A stretch of 64,000 nucleotides of DNA, from positions 1 through 64,000 of the forward strand of contig NZ_FOZW01000009.1 of the NCBI RefSeq assembly GCF_900116195.1. The letters are read 5' to 3'. The notes beneath the pieces were generated by a model. It was not told the origin of the DNA and did no database searches. It worked only from the letters and a program-made list of their open reading frames with translations. A program made the translations under genes and the position numbers. Positions 16,966 to 25,909 of this stretch are shown piece by piece (position 1 is the stretch's first letter; each line of letters begins with the position of its first letter). The DNA is from Alloyangia pacifica (GTDB taxonomy: Bacteria > Pseudomonadota > Alphaproteobacteria > Rhodobacterales > Rhodobacteraceae).

Positions 16966-18704
16966 AGGCGCTTGTTGGTCTCTTCGGCGTAGCGGCGCAG
17001 GCAGTACTGCTCGTTGAGCACGCCGAGGACGCTATCGCCGGGCCCGAGCACCGCCAGGCTGTCGGCCTCATGCCGGGCGAAGGCACTGATCGCCTCACGC
17101 ACGTTGAGCTCCGGGGTCAGCCAGGCATTGCGAAAGCGGGCGATCGACGAGACGGGCTCTGTGTCTTCCAACTCGTCCGAATGCAGCTCCGCGGTAAGGC
17201 AGATGCCGGAATATCGGCACTCGGTATCGCTCAGCGGGAAGGCCTTTGTGGCCCCGAGGGGAAAACGGCGCCGCGCCTCGGAGATGCGCATCGTGTCCGG
17301 AATTTCCGAAGTGCTGCGGCGCATCATTTTGCCAACGCTCAGATCGCGGATCCAGCCGACATCCGCGGCCGAGCGAATGGTCTCTCCGCGCAGGTGGAAA
17401 CGCCAGGTCGAGAAGCTGTAGCCGAAGAAGTTGCGCGTGATCGCCGTGGCAATCAGCGCCGAAAAGAGCACCGCCAGCGCAAGCGGGAGGCTCATCGTCG
17501 TTTCCAGCGCTAGAAAGCTGACCGCGAGCGGTGCGCCGATGACGGTGGTGGCGAAGGCCGACATGCCGATAACGGCCAGCACCACGATGGGCAGGTCGAG
17601 GCCGGGACCGAGCATCCAAAGGATGCCGAAGATCTTGCCGAGTAGCGCCCCGAGCAGCAGCGACGCGAAGAACAGGCCTCCGCGGAATCCCGAGCCGATC
17701 GAGATCGCGGAGGCGGCGCATTTCAGCACGAAGATCATGGCCAGCATGGGCAGTGCCAGATCTTTCGACAGCACGACGCCCATGGCGCCATGGCCCGAGG
17801 ACAGGATCCGCGGGCTAGCGATGGCCATCGCACCGACCAGCGCACCGCCGAGCATGGGTTGCAGCCACGGTGGCAGCGGGCTCTTTCGGAACGCCTGCTC
17901 GATCAGCGTGACGGATCGCATCAGGGCAATTCCGATGCCTGCCGCAACCACCGAAAGCACCAGGATCGGCAGGTAGGAATGGACCGGAATGTCCCCGGCG
18001 TAATGCAGGTTTTCGCCGTGCGGACCGACAAGCGCCCGTGCAACGCTCGTGGCGGTGATGGATGCCGCCAGGATCGGCAGGAGGGCCGAGACCGAGTAGG
18101 TCGCGAGGACCAGCTCGAACGCGTAGAAGGCGCCGGTCAGCGGCGCATCAAAAGCCGCGGCGATCGCCCCGCCGGCGCCAGCCGCCACGAGTTGACGCAG
18201 ATCTTCGCGGCGCAGACGGAGGGCCTGGCCAAGAAGGGAGGCGATCGCGCCGGAGGCCTGCGTATAGGCCGCCTCCATTCCTACCGAGGCGCCGAACCCG
18301 CTTGAGGCGATTGTCTGGCCGGTGATGAACAAGCTGCCCGGAAGACCGATACGCCCCCCGCGAACCGCGTTGGCCTCGATGGGATCGGCGATGTGCCGAA
18401 ACCATCGGCGTCCGACGAACCACGACAGCCCTAGCACGATGCCCCCGGCGGCTGGCCCGGCAAAGGCGCGAAGCGGCGCAAGGCCCTGCGTGGCGCTGAT
18501 GGCGCCTGGCTGTCCGAACACGAGATGGCTGAGCAGATGCAGCGCCTCCTGCATGGCGACGACGCTGCTCGCGGCCACCGCTCCAACCGCCGCGGCGATC
18601 AGCGTATAGGCAATCTCGTTGCGCCGGACGAAAATGCGAAAGCGCGAAGGCGCGTGCAGGCGGCCGAGCGCTGCGCGCAGTTTCGTCCGGGGTCGGCGGA
18701 GCAT
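16947..18704 (-). CDS. CLC-family chloride channel or proton/chloride antiporter with CBS domains
   Basis: 585 residues. The CLC signature SSGFGASVGMEAAY (about 134-147) corresponds to the GSGFSVGPEGP-type filter, and it keeps a glutamate (Glu144) at the gating position, so exchange of H+ for Cl- is possible. GSGFRGGLFFASLLLGALLG near residue 345 is the second filter element. The last ~150 residues form a cytoplasmic region with CBS-like motifs (SVGKMMRR, DSLAVLGPGDSVLGVLNEQY). ATG at 18704 is used; a TTG precedes it by one codon. It is transcribed toward a convergent LysR gene with a slight overlap and has no functional link to neighbours. Confidence 0.85.
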   Translation of the reverse strand: MLRRPRTKLRAALGRLHAPSRFRIFVRRNEIAYTLIAAAVGAVAASSVVAMQEALHLLSHLVFGQPGAISATQGLAPLRAFAGPAAGGIVLGLSWFVGRRWFRHIADPIEANAVRGGRIGLPGSLFITGQTIASSGFGASVGMEAAYTQASGAIASLLGQALRLRREDLRQLVAAGAGGAIAAAFDAPLTGAFYAFELVLATYSVSALLPILAASITATSVARALVGPHGENLHYAGDIPVHSYLPILVLSVVAAGIGIALMRSVTLIEQAFRKSPLPPWLQPMLGGALVGAMAIASPRILSSGHGAMGVVLSKDLALPMLAMIFVLKCAASAISIGSGFRGGLFFASLLLGALLGKIFGILWMLGPGLDLPIVVLAVIGMSAFATTVIGAPLAVSFLALETTMSLPLALAVLFSALIATAITRNFFGYSFSTWRFHLRGETIRSAADVGWIRDLSVGKMMRRSTSEIPDTMRISEARRRFPLGATKAFPLSDTECRYSGICLTAELHSDELEDTEPVSSIARFRNAWLTPELNVREAISAFARHEADSLAVLGPGDSVLGVLNEQYCLRRYAEETNKRLYPSRS

Positions 18705-18754
18705 CAATCGGTCACTCTGTCCTTGGCAAAAGCGGAGAAGGCCCGCGCAGCTGG

Positions 18755-19438
18755 TCAGCTGGCCTGCTGACCGCTGGACGCCTGTTCGCGCGCCACCAGG
18801 AACGCCTCGGTGCGGGCAAAGCCGTTCAGGATATGTGCCCGAACTTCTTCGGCAAGCGCATCGAAATCGTCGCCGAGTGCCAGGCTCACATATGCTTCAT
18901 GGGCGTCGATGCGCGGGCCCCTGCGCCCATGCACCCGGTGGTGCGTGACCCAGTAGAGCTGAAGTTTCGCCTTGAGCGATTGCCAGGTCTGCAAAAGCAG
19001 TTTGTGCCCGCAGCGTTCGTAAACCAGCGAGTGGAGGGAGAGTTCGATGGCGATTGCCGCGTCCTCGTCACCCTTCTCGATGCTCTGCTTCAGGTCGGTG
19101 TGCAGTTGCTGAAGCGCATTCCGGAAGTCTTCGTCTCGCGTGTTCCAGATGAGCTTGAAGGCGAAGACCTCGAGTTCTGCGCGAAGCGAAAAGACCTCGC
19201 GCACGTCATCCAGTGACAAGGTCGCGACGCGCGTACCCGTGTAGGGGATGGTGATGAGGAAGCCCTCTTCGATGAGGTGGCGCAACGCCTCCCGGAGAGG
19301 GCCACGGCTGACACCGAATTGCTTCGCCAGCTCTGCCTCCACGACCGGGCTGCCCAAAGGCAGGCTGCCGTTCAGAATCGAGTTCTTTAACTCCTCGACG
19401 ATCTGTTCCCTGAACGTTCTTTTTTTCAAGGGCTGCAT
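18755..19438 (-). CDS. GntR-family (FadR/FCD subgroup) transcriptional regulator
   Basis: 227 residues. A winged helix (EQIVEELKNSILNGSLPLGS, then ELAKQFGVSRGPLREALRHL) is followed by an all-helical FCD effector domain with the usual Asp/His ligands (LRAELEVFAFKL, LHSLVYERCGH). ATG at 19438 is chosen because GGAG lies 8 bases upstream; the longer frame would add an unrelated leader. It is divergent from an amino-acid ABC transporter operon and probably represses it, with an amino or organic acid as ligand. Its own promoter and a strong palindrome lie in the shared 153-base region. Confidence 0.9.
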   Translation of the reverse strand: MQPLKKRTFREQIVEELKNSILNGSLPLGSPVVEAELAKQFGVSRGPLREALRHLIEEGFLITIPYTGTRVATLSLDDVREVFSLRAELEVFAFKLIWNTRDEDFRNALQQLHTDLKQSIEKGDEDAAIAIELSLHSLVYERCGHKLLLQTWQSLKAKLQLYWVTHHRVHGRRGPRIDAHEAYVSLALGDDFDALAEEVRAHILNGFARTEAFLVAREQASSGQQAS

Positions 19439-19525
19439 GTGCGCATCTCCAGCAGTATTCGCCCAAAAGAAAGGCGTTCTTGTGTAAAGCCTCGCCGCCC
19501 CCCTGTCAGCGGGGCAATTTGTCAT

Positions 19526-19560
19526 TGCATTATAATGCAGATGATCGATTGTTGACAATC
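19526..19560 (-). promoter_or_regulatory. Promoter and operator region between gntR and the ABC operon
   Basis: On the minus strand TTGTCA (19553-19558) and TATAAT (19529-19534) are separated by 18 bases, a good sigma-70 promoter for the GntR gene. Two symmetric sequences overlap it: the 14-base perfect palindrome TGCATTATAATGCA (19526-19539) and GATTGT-TG-ACAATC (19547-19560). One or both are likely binding sites for the GntR protein, which would then also control the ABC genes starting at 19592. Confidence 0.6.
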
Positions 19561-19591
19561 ATAAACGATCAAACAGCAGGGTATCTGGAAA

Positions 19592-20425
19592 ATGAACTTC
19601 ACTAGACGATCGATCCTTAGCGCCGCAGGCACCGGCATGCTCCTCGGCCTCGTTCCGAACGTCACGCTTGCCGCCTCGAGCATTGAGGATGTCAAGGAAC
19701 GCGGGGTGCTGCGTGTCGGTGCCGCAAGCGCGGATCCCTGGTATTACAAGGACCCGATGTCCGAGCAGTGGTCGGGCGTCGGCGTCGAGATCGGCAAGCT
19801 GATGGCGGCTGACCTGGGCGTCGAGCTCGAAATGGTCGAAACCACCTGGGGCAACAGCGTGGCGGGCATCCAGGCGAACCAGATCGACGTGATGTTCGTG
19901 CTCGACCCGACCGAGACCCGCAAGCAGGCGATCGACTTCCCGGACACGCCGTTGTTCTACTACGCGATGGGCGCACTCGTTCCCGAGGACAGCACCGCAA
20001 AGTCGTGGGCCGATTTCGACAAGTCCGACGTCCGCATCGGCGTCACGCTTGGCACCAACGTCGACACGGTGCTGACTGAAAAGCTGAAAAACGCGAAGTT
20101 CGAGCGGTTCGCCAGCAACGACGAGGCGATCGCCGCCTTCGTGTCGGGCCGCGTCGATGTCGTCTCGCAATTCCACCCTGCGCTCGTCGTCCAGGTGTCC
20201 CGCATCCGCATGGGCAAGGTCATCCTGCCCGAGGAAGTCTACGCCATCCCGACCAGCGTCGGCCTGATGAAGAGCGACGACGCCTCGTTCAAGACCTGGG
20301 TCAACGATTTCATCGGCAAGCTCTACGAGTCGGGCAAGACCGAGGAAATCTTCGAGACCTACATCAAGTCGAAGGGCATCGACCCGGCCAGCGTCCCCGG
20401 CCTGGTCAAGGAGAACTGGGACTAA
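19592..20425 (+). CDS. ABC transporter amino-acid-binding protein, periplasmic
   Basis: 277 residues of the PF00497 (SBP_bac_3) type. The signal segment MNFTRRSILSAAGTGMLLG has a twin-Arg-like start and ends in LAAS at about residue 28. Then come VKERGVLRVGAASADPWYYK and GVGVEIGKLMAADLGVELE, typical of polar amino-acid receptors. DVMFVLDPTETRKQAIDFP is the hinge region. It is followed by two permeases and an ATPase, so it delivers an amino acid to that importer. Substrate is not deducible; the enzymes downstream suggest an amino acid handled by an aminotransferase-like protein and a cyclodeaminase-family enzyme. Confidence 0.9.
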   Translation: MNFTRRSILSAAGTGMLLGLVPNVTLAASSIEDVKERGVLRVGAASADPWYYKDPMSEQWSGVGVEIGKLMAADLGVELEMVETTWGNSVAGIQANQIDVMFVLDPTETRKQAIDFPDTPLFYYAMGALVPEDSTAKSWADFDKSDVRIGVTLGTNVDTVLTEKLKNAKFERFASNDEAIAAFVSGRVDVVSQFHPALVVQVSRIRMGKVILPEEVYAIPTSVGLMKSDDASFKTWVNDFIGKLYESGKTEEIFETYIKSKGIDPASVPGLVKENWD

Positions 20426-20513
20426 GCCGCCCGGACTCTTTCACATTGAAGCGCGCGGCGCCCCTGAGTTGACCACCGGGCGCCGCCCCCCTTCCGAGGA
20501 CAGACCAAGCCAC

Positions 20514-21176
20514 ATGGCATATGAATGGGACTTCGGCGTCGTACTGGCGCAATGGCCTCTCTTTTTGAAGGGCCTGGGCGGGACGCTGTTGATCGCGGCG
20601 ATCTCGATCGGACTGGGCGTGATACTGGGTGCGATCATCGCGACCGGACGGATGTCGCGACTGGCCTGGCTGCGGATACCCGCCGGGATCTACGTGGACT
20701 TCTACCGCAACACGCCCGGCATCGTGCACTTCTTCTGGTTCTACTATGCGCTTCCGATCGTCGCGGACATCCGCATGGGACCACTCGAAGCCGCCGTGCT
20801 GGCGCTGACCACGCAGTCGGCCTCTTTCTATTGCGAGGTGTTCCGGGGTGCGATCCTGTCGCTGCCAAAAGGGCAGTGGGAAGGCGGTGCGGCCATCGGC
20901 ATGACGCGGTTCCAGACGCTGCGCCGGGTGATCCTGCCGCAGGCGGCCCTGCGCATGGTCGGACCCTTCATCGAACGCACCTTCGAACTCATCAAGACGA
21001 CCTCGCTCGCGTCCACGCTGGCCTACGGCGAGCTGCTCTACAGCGCGACGCAGATCTCTGCGCAGACCTACCGCCCGATGGAGGTCTACACCGTGGTCGC
21101 TCTCATCTACTTCTGCCTGCTTTTCACCTTCAGCCTTCTGGCGCGACGGGTCGAGCGGCGTCTGACCCACGTGTGA
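20514..21176 (+). CDS. Amino-acid ABC transporter permease, first subunit
   Basis: 220 residues, about five membrane spans, HisM/GlnP type. IPAGIYVDFYRNTPGIVHFF and the EAA loop (QWEGGAAIGMTRFQTLRRVI) are family signatures. ATG at 20514 gives MAYEWDFGVV, which parallels MNYQWDFGII of the second permease and supports the start. The two permeases are paralogs, forming the heterodimeric channel of the importer. Confidence 0.93.
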   Translation: MAYEWDFGVVLAQWPLFLKGLGGTLLIAAISIGLGVILGAIIATGRMSRLAWLRIPAGIYVDFYRNTPGIVHFFWFYYALPIVADIRMGPLEAAVLALTTQSASFYCEVFRGAILSLPKGQWEGGAAIGMTRFQTLRRVILPQAALRMVGPFIERTFELIKTTSLASTLAYGELLYSATQISAQTYRPMEVYTVVALIYFCLLFTFSLLARRVERRLTHV

Positions 21177-21183
21177 GGCCGAC

Positions 21184-21849
21184 ATGAACTATCAATGGGA
21201 CTTCGGTATCATCTGGTCGAGCATGCCGGTCTTCGGTCGCGGCATCGTCGTGACCATCGAGCTTACGCTGATCTGCCTCGTGCTGGGCCTGATCTTGGGC
21301 ATGCTGCTTTCTCTGGCGCAGATGAGCCGCGTCCGCGCCCTGCAGGTCGCCGGCCGGTCGTTCGTCGAGTTCTTCCGCAACATCCCGGCGTTGATCCAGC
21401 TGATCTGGTTCTTCTATGCCTTTCCGATCTTGATCGGGGCGCAGCTCAGCCCGTTCACCGCCGCCGTGCTCGGCATTACGCTGAACACTGGCGCCTATTG
21501 CGCCGAGATCTACCGCTCGGGGATCCAGTCGATCGCCCGCGGCCAATGGGAAGGCGCCCGCGCCATCGGGATGAGTGACAAGGCGATCTTCCGCCGCATC
21601 ATCCTGCCGCAGGTCTTCGACCGGATGCTGCCCGCCTTCACCAACCGCGCGGTCGAGGTCGCCAAGATCACCTCGCTGGCCTCGGTGCTCAGCGTGCACG
21701 ACCTGATGTACCAGGGAAGGCTGCTCTCGGCGACATACTACCGGCCTCTCGAGATCCTGACCGCGGTCGGCATCCTTTACCTGTGCATCATCTACCCGCT
21801 CAGCTTCGCCTCGATGATGGCCGAGCGCCACCTGGCGCGTAAGCGCTGA
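21184..21849 (+). CDS. Amino-acid ABC transporter permease, second subunit
   Basis: 221 residues, about five membrane spans. VEFFRNIPALIQLIWFFYAF and the EAA loop QWEGARAIGMSDKAIFRRII are the classic HisQ/M family motifs. It starts seven bases after the first permease and 15 bases before the ATPase gene, so the set is one operon. It pairs with the first permease to form the membrane channel. Confidence 0.93.
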   Translation: MNYQWDFGIIWSSMPVFGRGIVVTIELTLICLVLGLILGMLLSLAQMSRVRALQVAGRSFVEFFRNIPALIQLIWFFYAFPILIGAQLSPFTAAVLGITLNTGAYCAEIYRSGIQSIARGQWEGARAIGMSDKAIFRRIILPQVFDRMLPAFTNRAVEVAKITSLASVLSVHDLMYQGRLLSATYYRPLEILTAVGILYLCIIYPLSFASMMAERHLARKR

Positions 21850-21864
21850 GCCAAGGAAAACGCC

Positions 21865-22650
21865 ATGAAAAATCATATCCTGAAAGTCGAGGGGCTGACC
21901 AAGAGCTTCGGAACCAACCAGGTTCTGAAGGGCATCGATCTCGACATCGCGCCCGGTGAGCGCATCGCGATCATCGGCGGCTCCGGCTCCGGCAAGAGCA
22001 CCTTCCTGCGTTGCCTGAACTTCATGGAAACGCTCACGACCGGCGCGATTTACCTCGACGGCACCCGCATCGGGCGGGTCGTCGGAAAGGACGGCGACAA
22101 GGAATCCGTCGTCTATTCGCCGCGAACGCTCTGCGACGTGCGCAAGCGGGTCGGCATGGTGTTCCAGCAGTTCAACCTGTTTCCGCACATGAGCGTCTTG
22201 CAGAACGTGATGGAAGGCCTCGTCACCGTGCTTGGCAAATCCAAGGGCGAAGCCCGGCAGATCGCCGAGGCGGAGCTGACCAAGGTCGCGCTGCACGAGA
22301 AGCTCGATGCGTTCCCCTCGCAGCTCTCGGGTGGCCAGCAGCAGCGGGTCGCGATCGCCCGAGCGATCGCCATGTCGCCCGAGATCCTGCTCTTCGACGA
22401 GCCTACCTCGTCGCTTGACCCCGAACTGGTCGGCGAGGTTCTGCGCACCATCAACACGCTGGGTGAGGAGGGGCGGACCATGCTCCTCGTCACCCATGAG
22501 CTCGGTTTTGCCTACCGTTTCGCGACGCGGGTGCTGTTTCTCTACGACGGCAAGATCCACGAGCAGGGCACGGCCGAGGAAATCTTCAAGAACCCCCAAT
22601 CCGAACGGACCCGTGCCTTCATCGCACGGTCGTCGGAATTCTCTCTTTAA
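21865..22650 (+). CDS. Amino-acid ABC transporter ATP-binding protein
   Basis: 261 residues. Walker A GSGSGKST (39-46), Q-loop FQQFNLFPHM, signature LSGGQQQR, Walker B EILLFDEPTSSLDPE and the H-loop VTHE are all intact, so it should be an active ATPase. A ~20-residue insertion (GRVVGKDGDKESVVYSPRTL) sits between Walker A and the Q-loop, as in the HisP/GlnQ branch variants for polar amino acids. The next gene begins nine bases downstream. Confidence 0.95.
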   Translation: MKNHILKVEGLTKSFGTNQVLKGIDLDIAPGERIAIIGGSGSGKSTFLRCLNFMETLTTGAIYLDGTRIGRVVGKDGDKESVVYSPRTLCDVRKRVGMVFQQFNLFPHMSVLQNVMEGLVTVLGKSKGEARQIAEAELTKVALHEKLDAFPSQLSGGQQQRVAIARAIAMSPEILLFDEPTSSLDPELVGEVLRTINTLGEEGRTMLLVTHELGFAYRFATRVLFLYDGKIHEQGTAEEIFKNPQSERTRAFIARSSEFSL

Positions 22651-22659
22651 GGAAGCAAG

Positions 22660-23580
22660 ATGCAGGAATATTCGAGCGCACAGGGCTATATCGGCGACAA
22701 GAAGAACGACGATGTGCTGATCTACGTGAATGGCGACTTCGTTCACCGCGACCAGGCCACCGTCTCGGTCTTCGACAGCGGCTTCGTGCTGGGCGACGGC
22801 GTCTGGGAAGGGATGCGGCTGGTCAACAACAAGCTGCTCTCGCTGGATCTGCACATGGATCGGCTGTTCGAAGGTGCCAAGGCGATCAGTCTCGACATTG
22901 GCATGAGCCGCCAGGAGGTGATCGACGCGATCATGGCGACCTGCGCCAAGAACGGGCTCACCGACGGCGCGCACATCCGCCTGATGATCTCGCGCGGGCG
23001 CAAGGCCACCCCGAACCAGGACCCGCGCTTCACCATCGGCAAGGCGACCGTGATCATCATCGCGGAACTGAAAAAGCCGAAATTTGAACAGACCGAGACC
23101 GGCCTGACGCTCTTCACCTCGACCTTCCGCTGCTCGAGCCCCGACGTCTTTGATCTGCGGCTTAACTCGCACAGCCGCCTGAACCTCATCCAGGCGCTGA
23201 TCCAGGCAATCGACGCCGGCGCGCACGAGGCGCTGATGCTCGACCCGATGGGCTTTGTCGCCAGCTGCAACTCCACGAACTTTTTCATCGTGCGCAAGGG
23301 CGAGCTCTGGACCTCGACCGGGAAGTACAGCTTCAACGGCATCACCCGCGGGCATGTCTTCGACCTCTACGGCGAGCACATCGGCCCGGCGAAGCAGCTC
23401 GATTTCACCCTGGCGCAGGTCTATTCCGCCGATGAGGTCTTCGTGACCGGCACGCTTGGCGGCGTGACCCCGGTGAACAAGGTCGATGGCCATATCATCG
23501 GCGACGGCAAGACCGGCCCGATCACCAAGCAGATCACCAAGATCTACTGGGACTGGGTCCGCGAAAGCTGCGCGGACTGA
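22660..23580 (+). CDS. Class IV aminotransferase-family protein (D-amino-acid/branched-chain type), catalytic Lys not found
   Basis: 306 residues. The fold-type IV order is clear: IYVNGDFVHRDQATVSVFDS, GDGVWEGMRLV, HIRLMISRG, then GAHEALMLDPMGFVASCNST and the late FVTGTLGGVTPV. In typical members the PLP lysine lies about 18 residues before the conserved Gly of GAxEA. Here that stretch reads LRLNSHSRLNLIQAL, with Asn or Arg where Lys is expected. Either this subgroup uses a differently placed residue, or it is not a standard transaminase. It sits between the ABC importer and a cyclodeaminase-family gene in one operon and probably acts on the imported compound. Confidence 0.75.
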   Translation: MQEYSSAQGYIGDKKNDDVLIYVNGDFVHRDQATVSVFDSGFVLGDGVWEGMRLVNNKLLSLDLHMDRLFEGAKAISLDIGMSRQEVIDAIMATCAKNGLTDGAHIRLMISRGRKATPNQDPRFTIGKATVIIIAELKKPKFEQTETGLTLFTSTFRCSSPDVFDLRLNSHSRLNLIQALIQAIDAGAHEALMLDPMGFVASCNSTNFFIVRKGELWTSTGKYSFNGITRGHVFDLYGEHIGPAKQLDFTLAQVYSADEVFVTGTLGGVTPVNKVDGHIIGDGKTGPITKQITKIYWDWVRESCAD

Positions 23581-23586
23581 TCCGGA

Positions 23587-24558
23587 ATGGCCGGATTGCT
23601 CTACCTGAGCGCCTCGGACATCGCGTCACTGGATATCGGCGTTGCCGATATTCATGACTGCGTCGGCGCGATGTTCCGCGACAAGAGCGCAGGGCGCACG
23701 CTGATGAAGCCAAAGCTCTCGATCCCGCCGCGACCGGGCTACGTGGTCGAGGCGTTGGTCGGTGCGGCGCTCGACGTGGATACCGCAGGCTGCAAGTGGC
23801 TCGGTGTCTCGAAGGGCAACGCAAGGCGCGGACTTCCCACGATCAATGCGACGATCCTGCTCAGCGGGATCGAGGACGGGCAACCCCGCACGATCATGAA
23901 CGGCAGCTGGGTGACCGGCGTGCGGACGGCCGCCTGCACGGCGCTGGCGGCAGAACACCTGGCTCCTGCCGGCGCGCGGACGGTCAGTTTCATTGGCTGC
24001 GGGCTGCAGGCGCGCACCCATCTCGCGGCCCTGCGCCACGTGCGTCCGACTCTGACGCGGGTTGTTGCCTTCAGCCGCCGCCGCAGCTCCGCCGAGAGCT
24101 TTGCCGCACATTGTGCGGAACTCGGATTGAGGGCGTCTGTCACCGAAGACCCGCGCGCCGCGGTCGAGGCGGGGGAAATGGTCATCTCGACCGTGCCGCC
24201 GTCGGGCGACCTTCGGCCGTTCCTCGATGCGGGATGGCTCGTTCCGGGTGCCTTTGCGGGCGCGGTCGATCTTGGGCGCTCCTGGATCGAGGCAAGCTGG
24301 CAAGGGGCCTTCGGCTTCGTCGCGACGGATGACCTCGAGCAGAGTGAGACCCGCGGGCGCAATGGCGTCATGCTGGTGCCTGACCGCTTCGACGCCGAAC
24401 TCGGTGACCTGGCTCAGCATTGCGCGGACAAGCCGCCGTCATCCGACCAGCGCACCGCGATGCTGTTCTCGGGTATCTCGCTGGCAGATATCGCCGTTGC
24501 GCGACTGGTCGAAGCCCGCGCCCGCGAGCAGGGTGTCGGAATCGAGCTCGAGCGTTGA
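23587..24558 (+). CDS. Ornithine cyclodeaminase/mu-crystallin family protein
   Basis: 323 residues. The NAD-binding core TVSFIGCGLQARTHLAAL (about 130-147) and the N-terminal substrate region (KWLGVSKGNARRGLPTINAT, MNGSWVTGVRTAACTALAAE) match the OCD family. Members range from ornithine cyclodeaminase to imino-acid reductases and alanine/opine-type dehydrogenases, so the exact reaction is open. It follows the aminotransferase-like gene by six bases. A reduction or deamination of an imine made from the imported amino acid is the likely role. It is a distant paralog of BhcD at 52917 in the same window. Confidence 0.85.
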   Translation: MAGLLYLSASDIASLDIGVADIHDCVGAMFRDKSAGRTLMKPKLSIPPRPGYVVEALVGAALDVDTAGCKWLGVSKGNARRGLPTINATILLSGIEDGQPRTIMNGSWVTGVRTAACTALAAEHLAPAGARTVSFIGCGLQARTHLAALRHVRPTLTRVVAFSRRRSSAESFAAHCAELGLRASVTEDPRAAVEAGEMVISTVPPSGDLRPFLDAGWLVPGAFAGAVDLGRSWIEASWQGAFGFVATDDLEQSETRGRNGVMLVPDRFDAELGDLAQHCADKPPSSDQRTAMLFSGISLADIAVARLVEARAREQGVGIELER

Positions 24559-24694
24559 ACACGGTTTCCGCCGGGCCACCCCGGCGGAGACTTCCTCCTG
24601 TCCCTGACCCCACTGCAGATCGGCGCGCTCTCCGAGGCCTGCGCCCTTTACGAGCTCTCCCGTGACGCCGCATTTCTTCTCCTCGATCCTTGAT

Positions 24695-25432
24695 ATGTCT
24701 CCAATAGAGATCGCCAGCCTTGCCGCCGCGGCCCTGCTCGCAGGGCTTGCGCGGGGCTTTGCGGGCTTCGGCTCCGGAATGGTCTTCATCCCCCTTGCGG
24801 CAATGGTCGTCGGCCCGGCGCGTGCGGCGCCGATCCTGCTGGTGATCGATCTTCTCGGTGGGCTTCCGACGCTGCGCGGCTCCTGGCGCACGGCGGAGAA
24901 GCCGGCAAACTTCGTAATCCTGCTCGGGGCCGCTCTTGGCATGCCCCTCGGCGTGACGCTTCTGCTGCAGGGTGATCCTGAGTTGTTGCGATGGTGTATA
25001 TCCGGCGCGATCTTGCTGACCCTGGCGCTGGTGGTGAGCGGACGGACCTACAGGGGGCGGACAGGCCCGCTCGTATATTCCGGTGTGGGGGTTCTCTCGG
25101 GAGTCATGAGCGGCGTGGCCCAGATCGGCGGCCCTCCGGTGGTTGCGTTCTGGATGGGTGTCGACCGATCGGTTGCGCAGCGCCGCGCCAATATCCTGTT
25201 CTACTTCGTCATCGTCAGTCTGCTGGCCTTTGTCGTCTATCTTGGGAGTGGTCTTCTGTCGCTCGACATTGCCGCCCTCAGTGTCCTGGCGGGGATGCCC
25301 TTCACCGCCGGTGTTCTGGCTGGTGGCCGACTTTACCGCTTCGCAACGCCGGAATTCGTGAAGCTCTCGACCTGCATCCTGATCCTCGTCGCAGTGTGTC
25401 TTGGCCTGCCATTGTGGGACCATCTCCGCTAG
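24695..25432 (+). CDS. TauE/SafE (TSUP) family membrane exporter
   Basis: 245 residues from the ATG at 24695 (256 from the alternative GTG at 24662; neither has a clear ribosome site). Around eight membrane spans. The N-terminal LLAGLARGFAGFGSGMVFIP and the mid-protein SGVMSGVAQIGGPPVVAFWM repeats are the paired TSUP motifs. TSUP proteins export sulfite, sulfoacetate or other small anions. It lies at the end of the GntR-controlled operon and may export a product of that pathway; the substrate is unknown. Confidence 0.8.
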   Translation: MSPIEIASLAAAALLAGLARGFAGFGSGMVFIPLAAMVVGPARAAPILLVIDLLGGLPTLRGSWRTAEKPANFVILLGAALGMPLGVTLLLQGDPELLRWCISGAILLTLALVVSGRTYRGRTGPLVYSGVGVLSGVMSGVAQIGGPPVVAFWMGVDRSVAQRRANILFYFVIVSLLAFVVYLGSGLLSLDIAALSVLAGMPFTAGVLAGGRLYRFATPEFVKLSTCILILVAVCLGLPLWDHLR

Positions 25433-25909
25433 CGGCGAGGTCAACTCCGTCGCGACAATGGCGTGCCGGCTTCGTCGCGTGAGTCCAGCAGCGGGGCCGG
25501 CGTGAATGAGCGCGGCTCCACCGCCGGCCTGCAAGTCCCGGACAAGGCCAACACGTGATGAGCGTTTCACGGCAGGTTGCTTCTTAGGAGGCATTTGCCT
25601 CGGCTACATCCTTTGCACGCGGTCACTCGACCACGTCATCTCCCTGAGCGGCGCGAAAAGGTTCTGCTATTTGTCATTAAATAACAGATGGATATGGGGA
25701 TTTGGCCCAGGGTGGCGACGAGTGACAATGCGACGATGACTAAAGTTCATGATTGCATGTGTAATACGAGTTTTTTCCGACACACCCTCGGTGCCTACCG
25801 TAACGGAAAACCAGAATCCTTTCCCGGCGCAGACCACTTCCGCCGGTCGGATCACAGAAACGGGTCGGCATAGAACCATAAACCGCCACCCTCAACAGTG
25901 GAGTACCAA
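25433..25909. other. 477-base intergenic stretch before the TRAP-TAXI genes
   Basis: No supported gene. Composition falls to distinctly lower GC between about 25660 and 25830, with runs such as ATTTGTCATTAAATAACAG, consistent with a promoter zone for the transporter operon. No palindrome of note was seen. The GGAG at 25900-25903 is the ribosome site of the next gene. Confidence 0.5.

Noticed and set aside
21130-23493. 787-codon minus-strand open frame
   Set aside because: It is antisense to the ABC permease, ATPase and class IV aminotransferase genes, all with clear family motifs; its translation is low-complexity and has no ribosome site.
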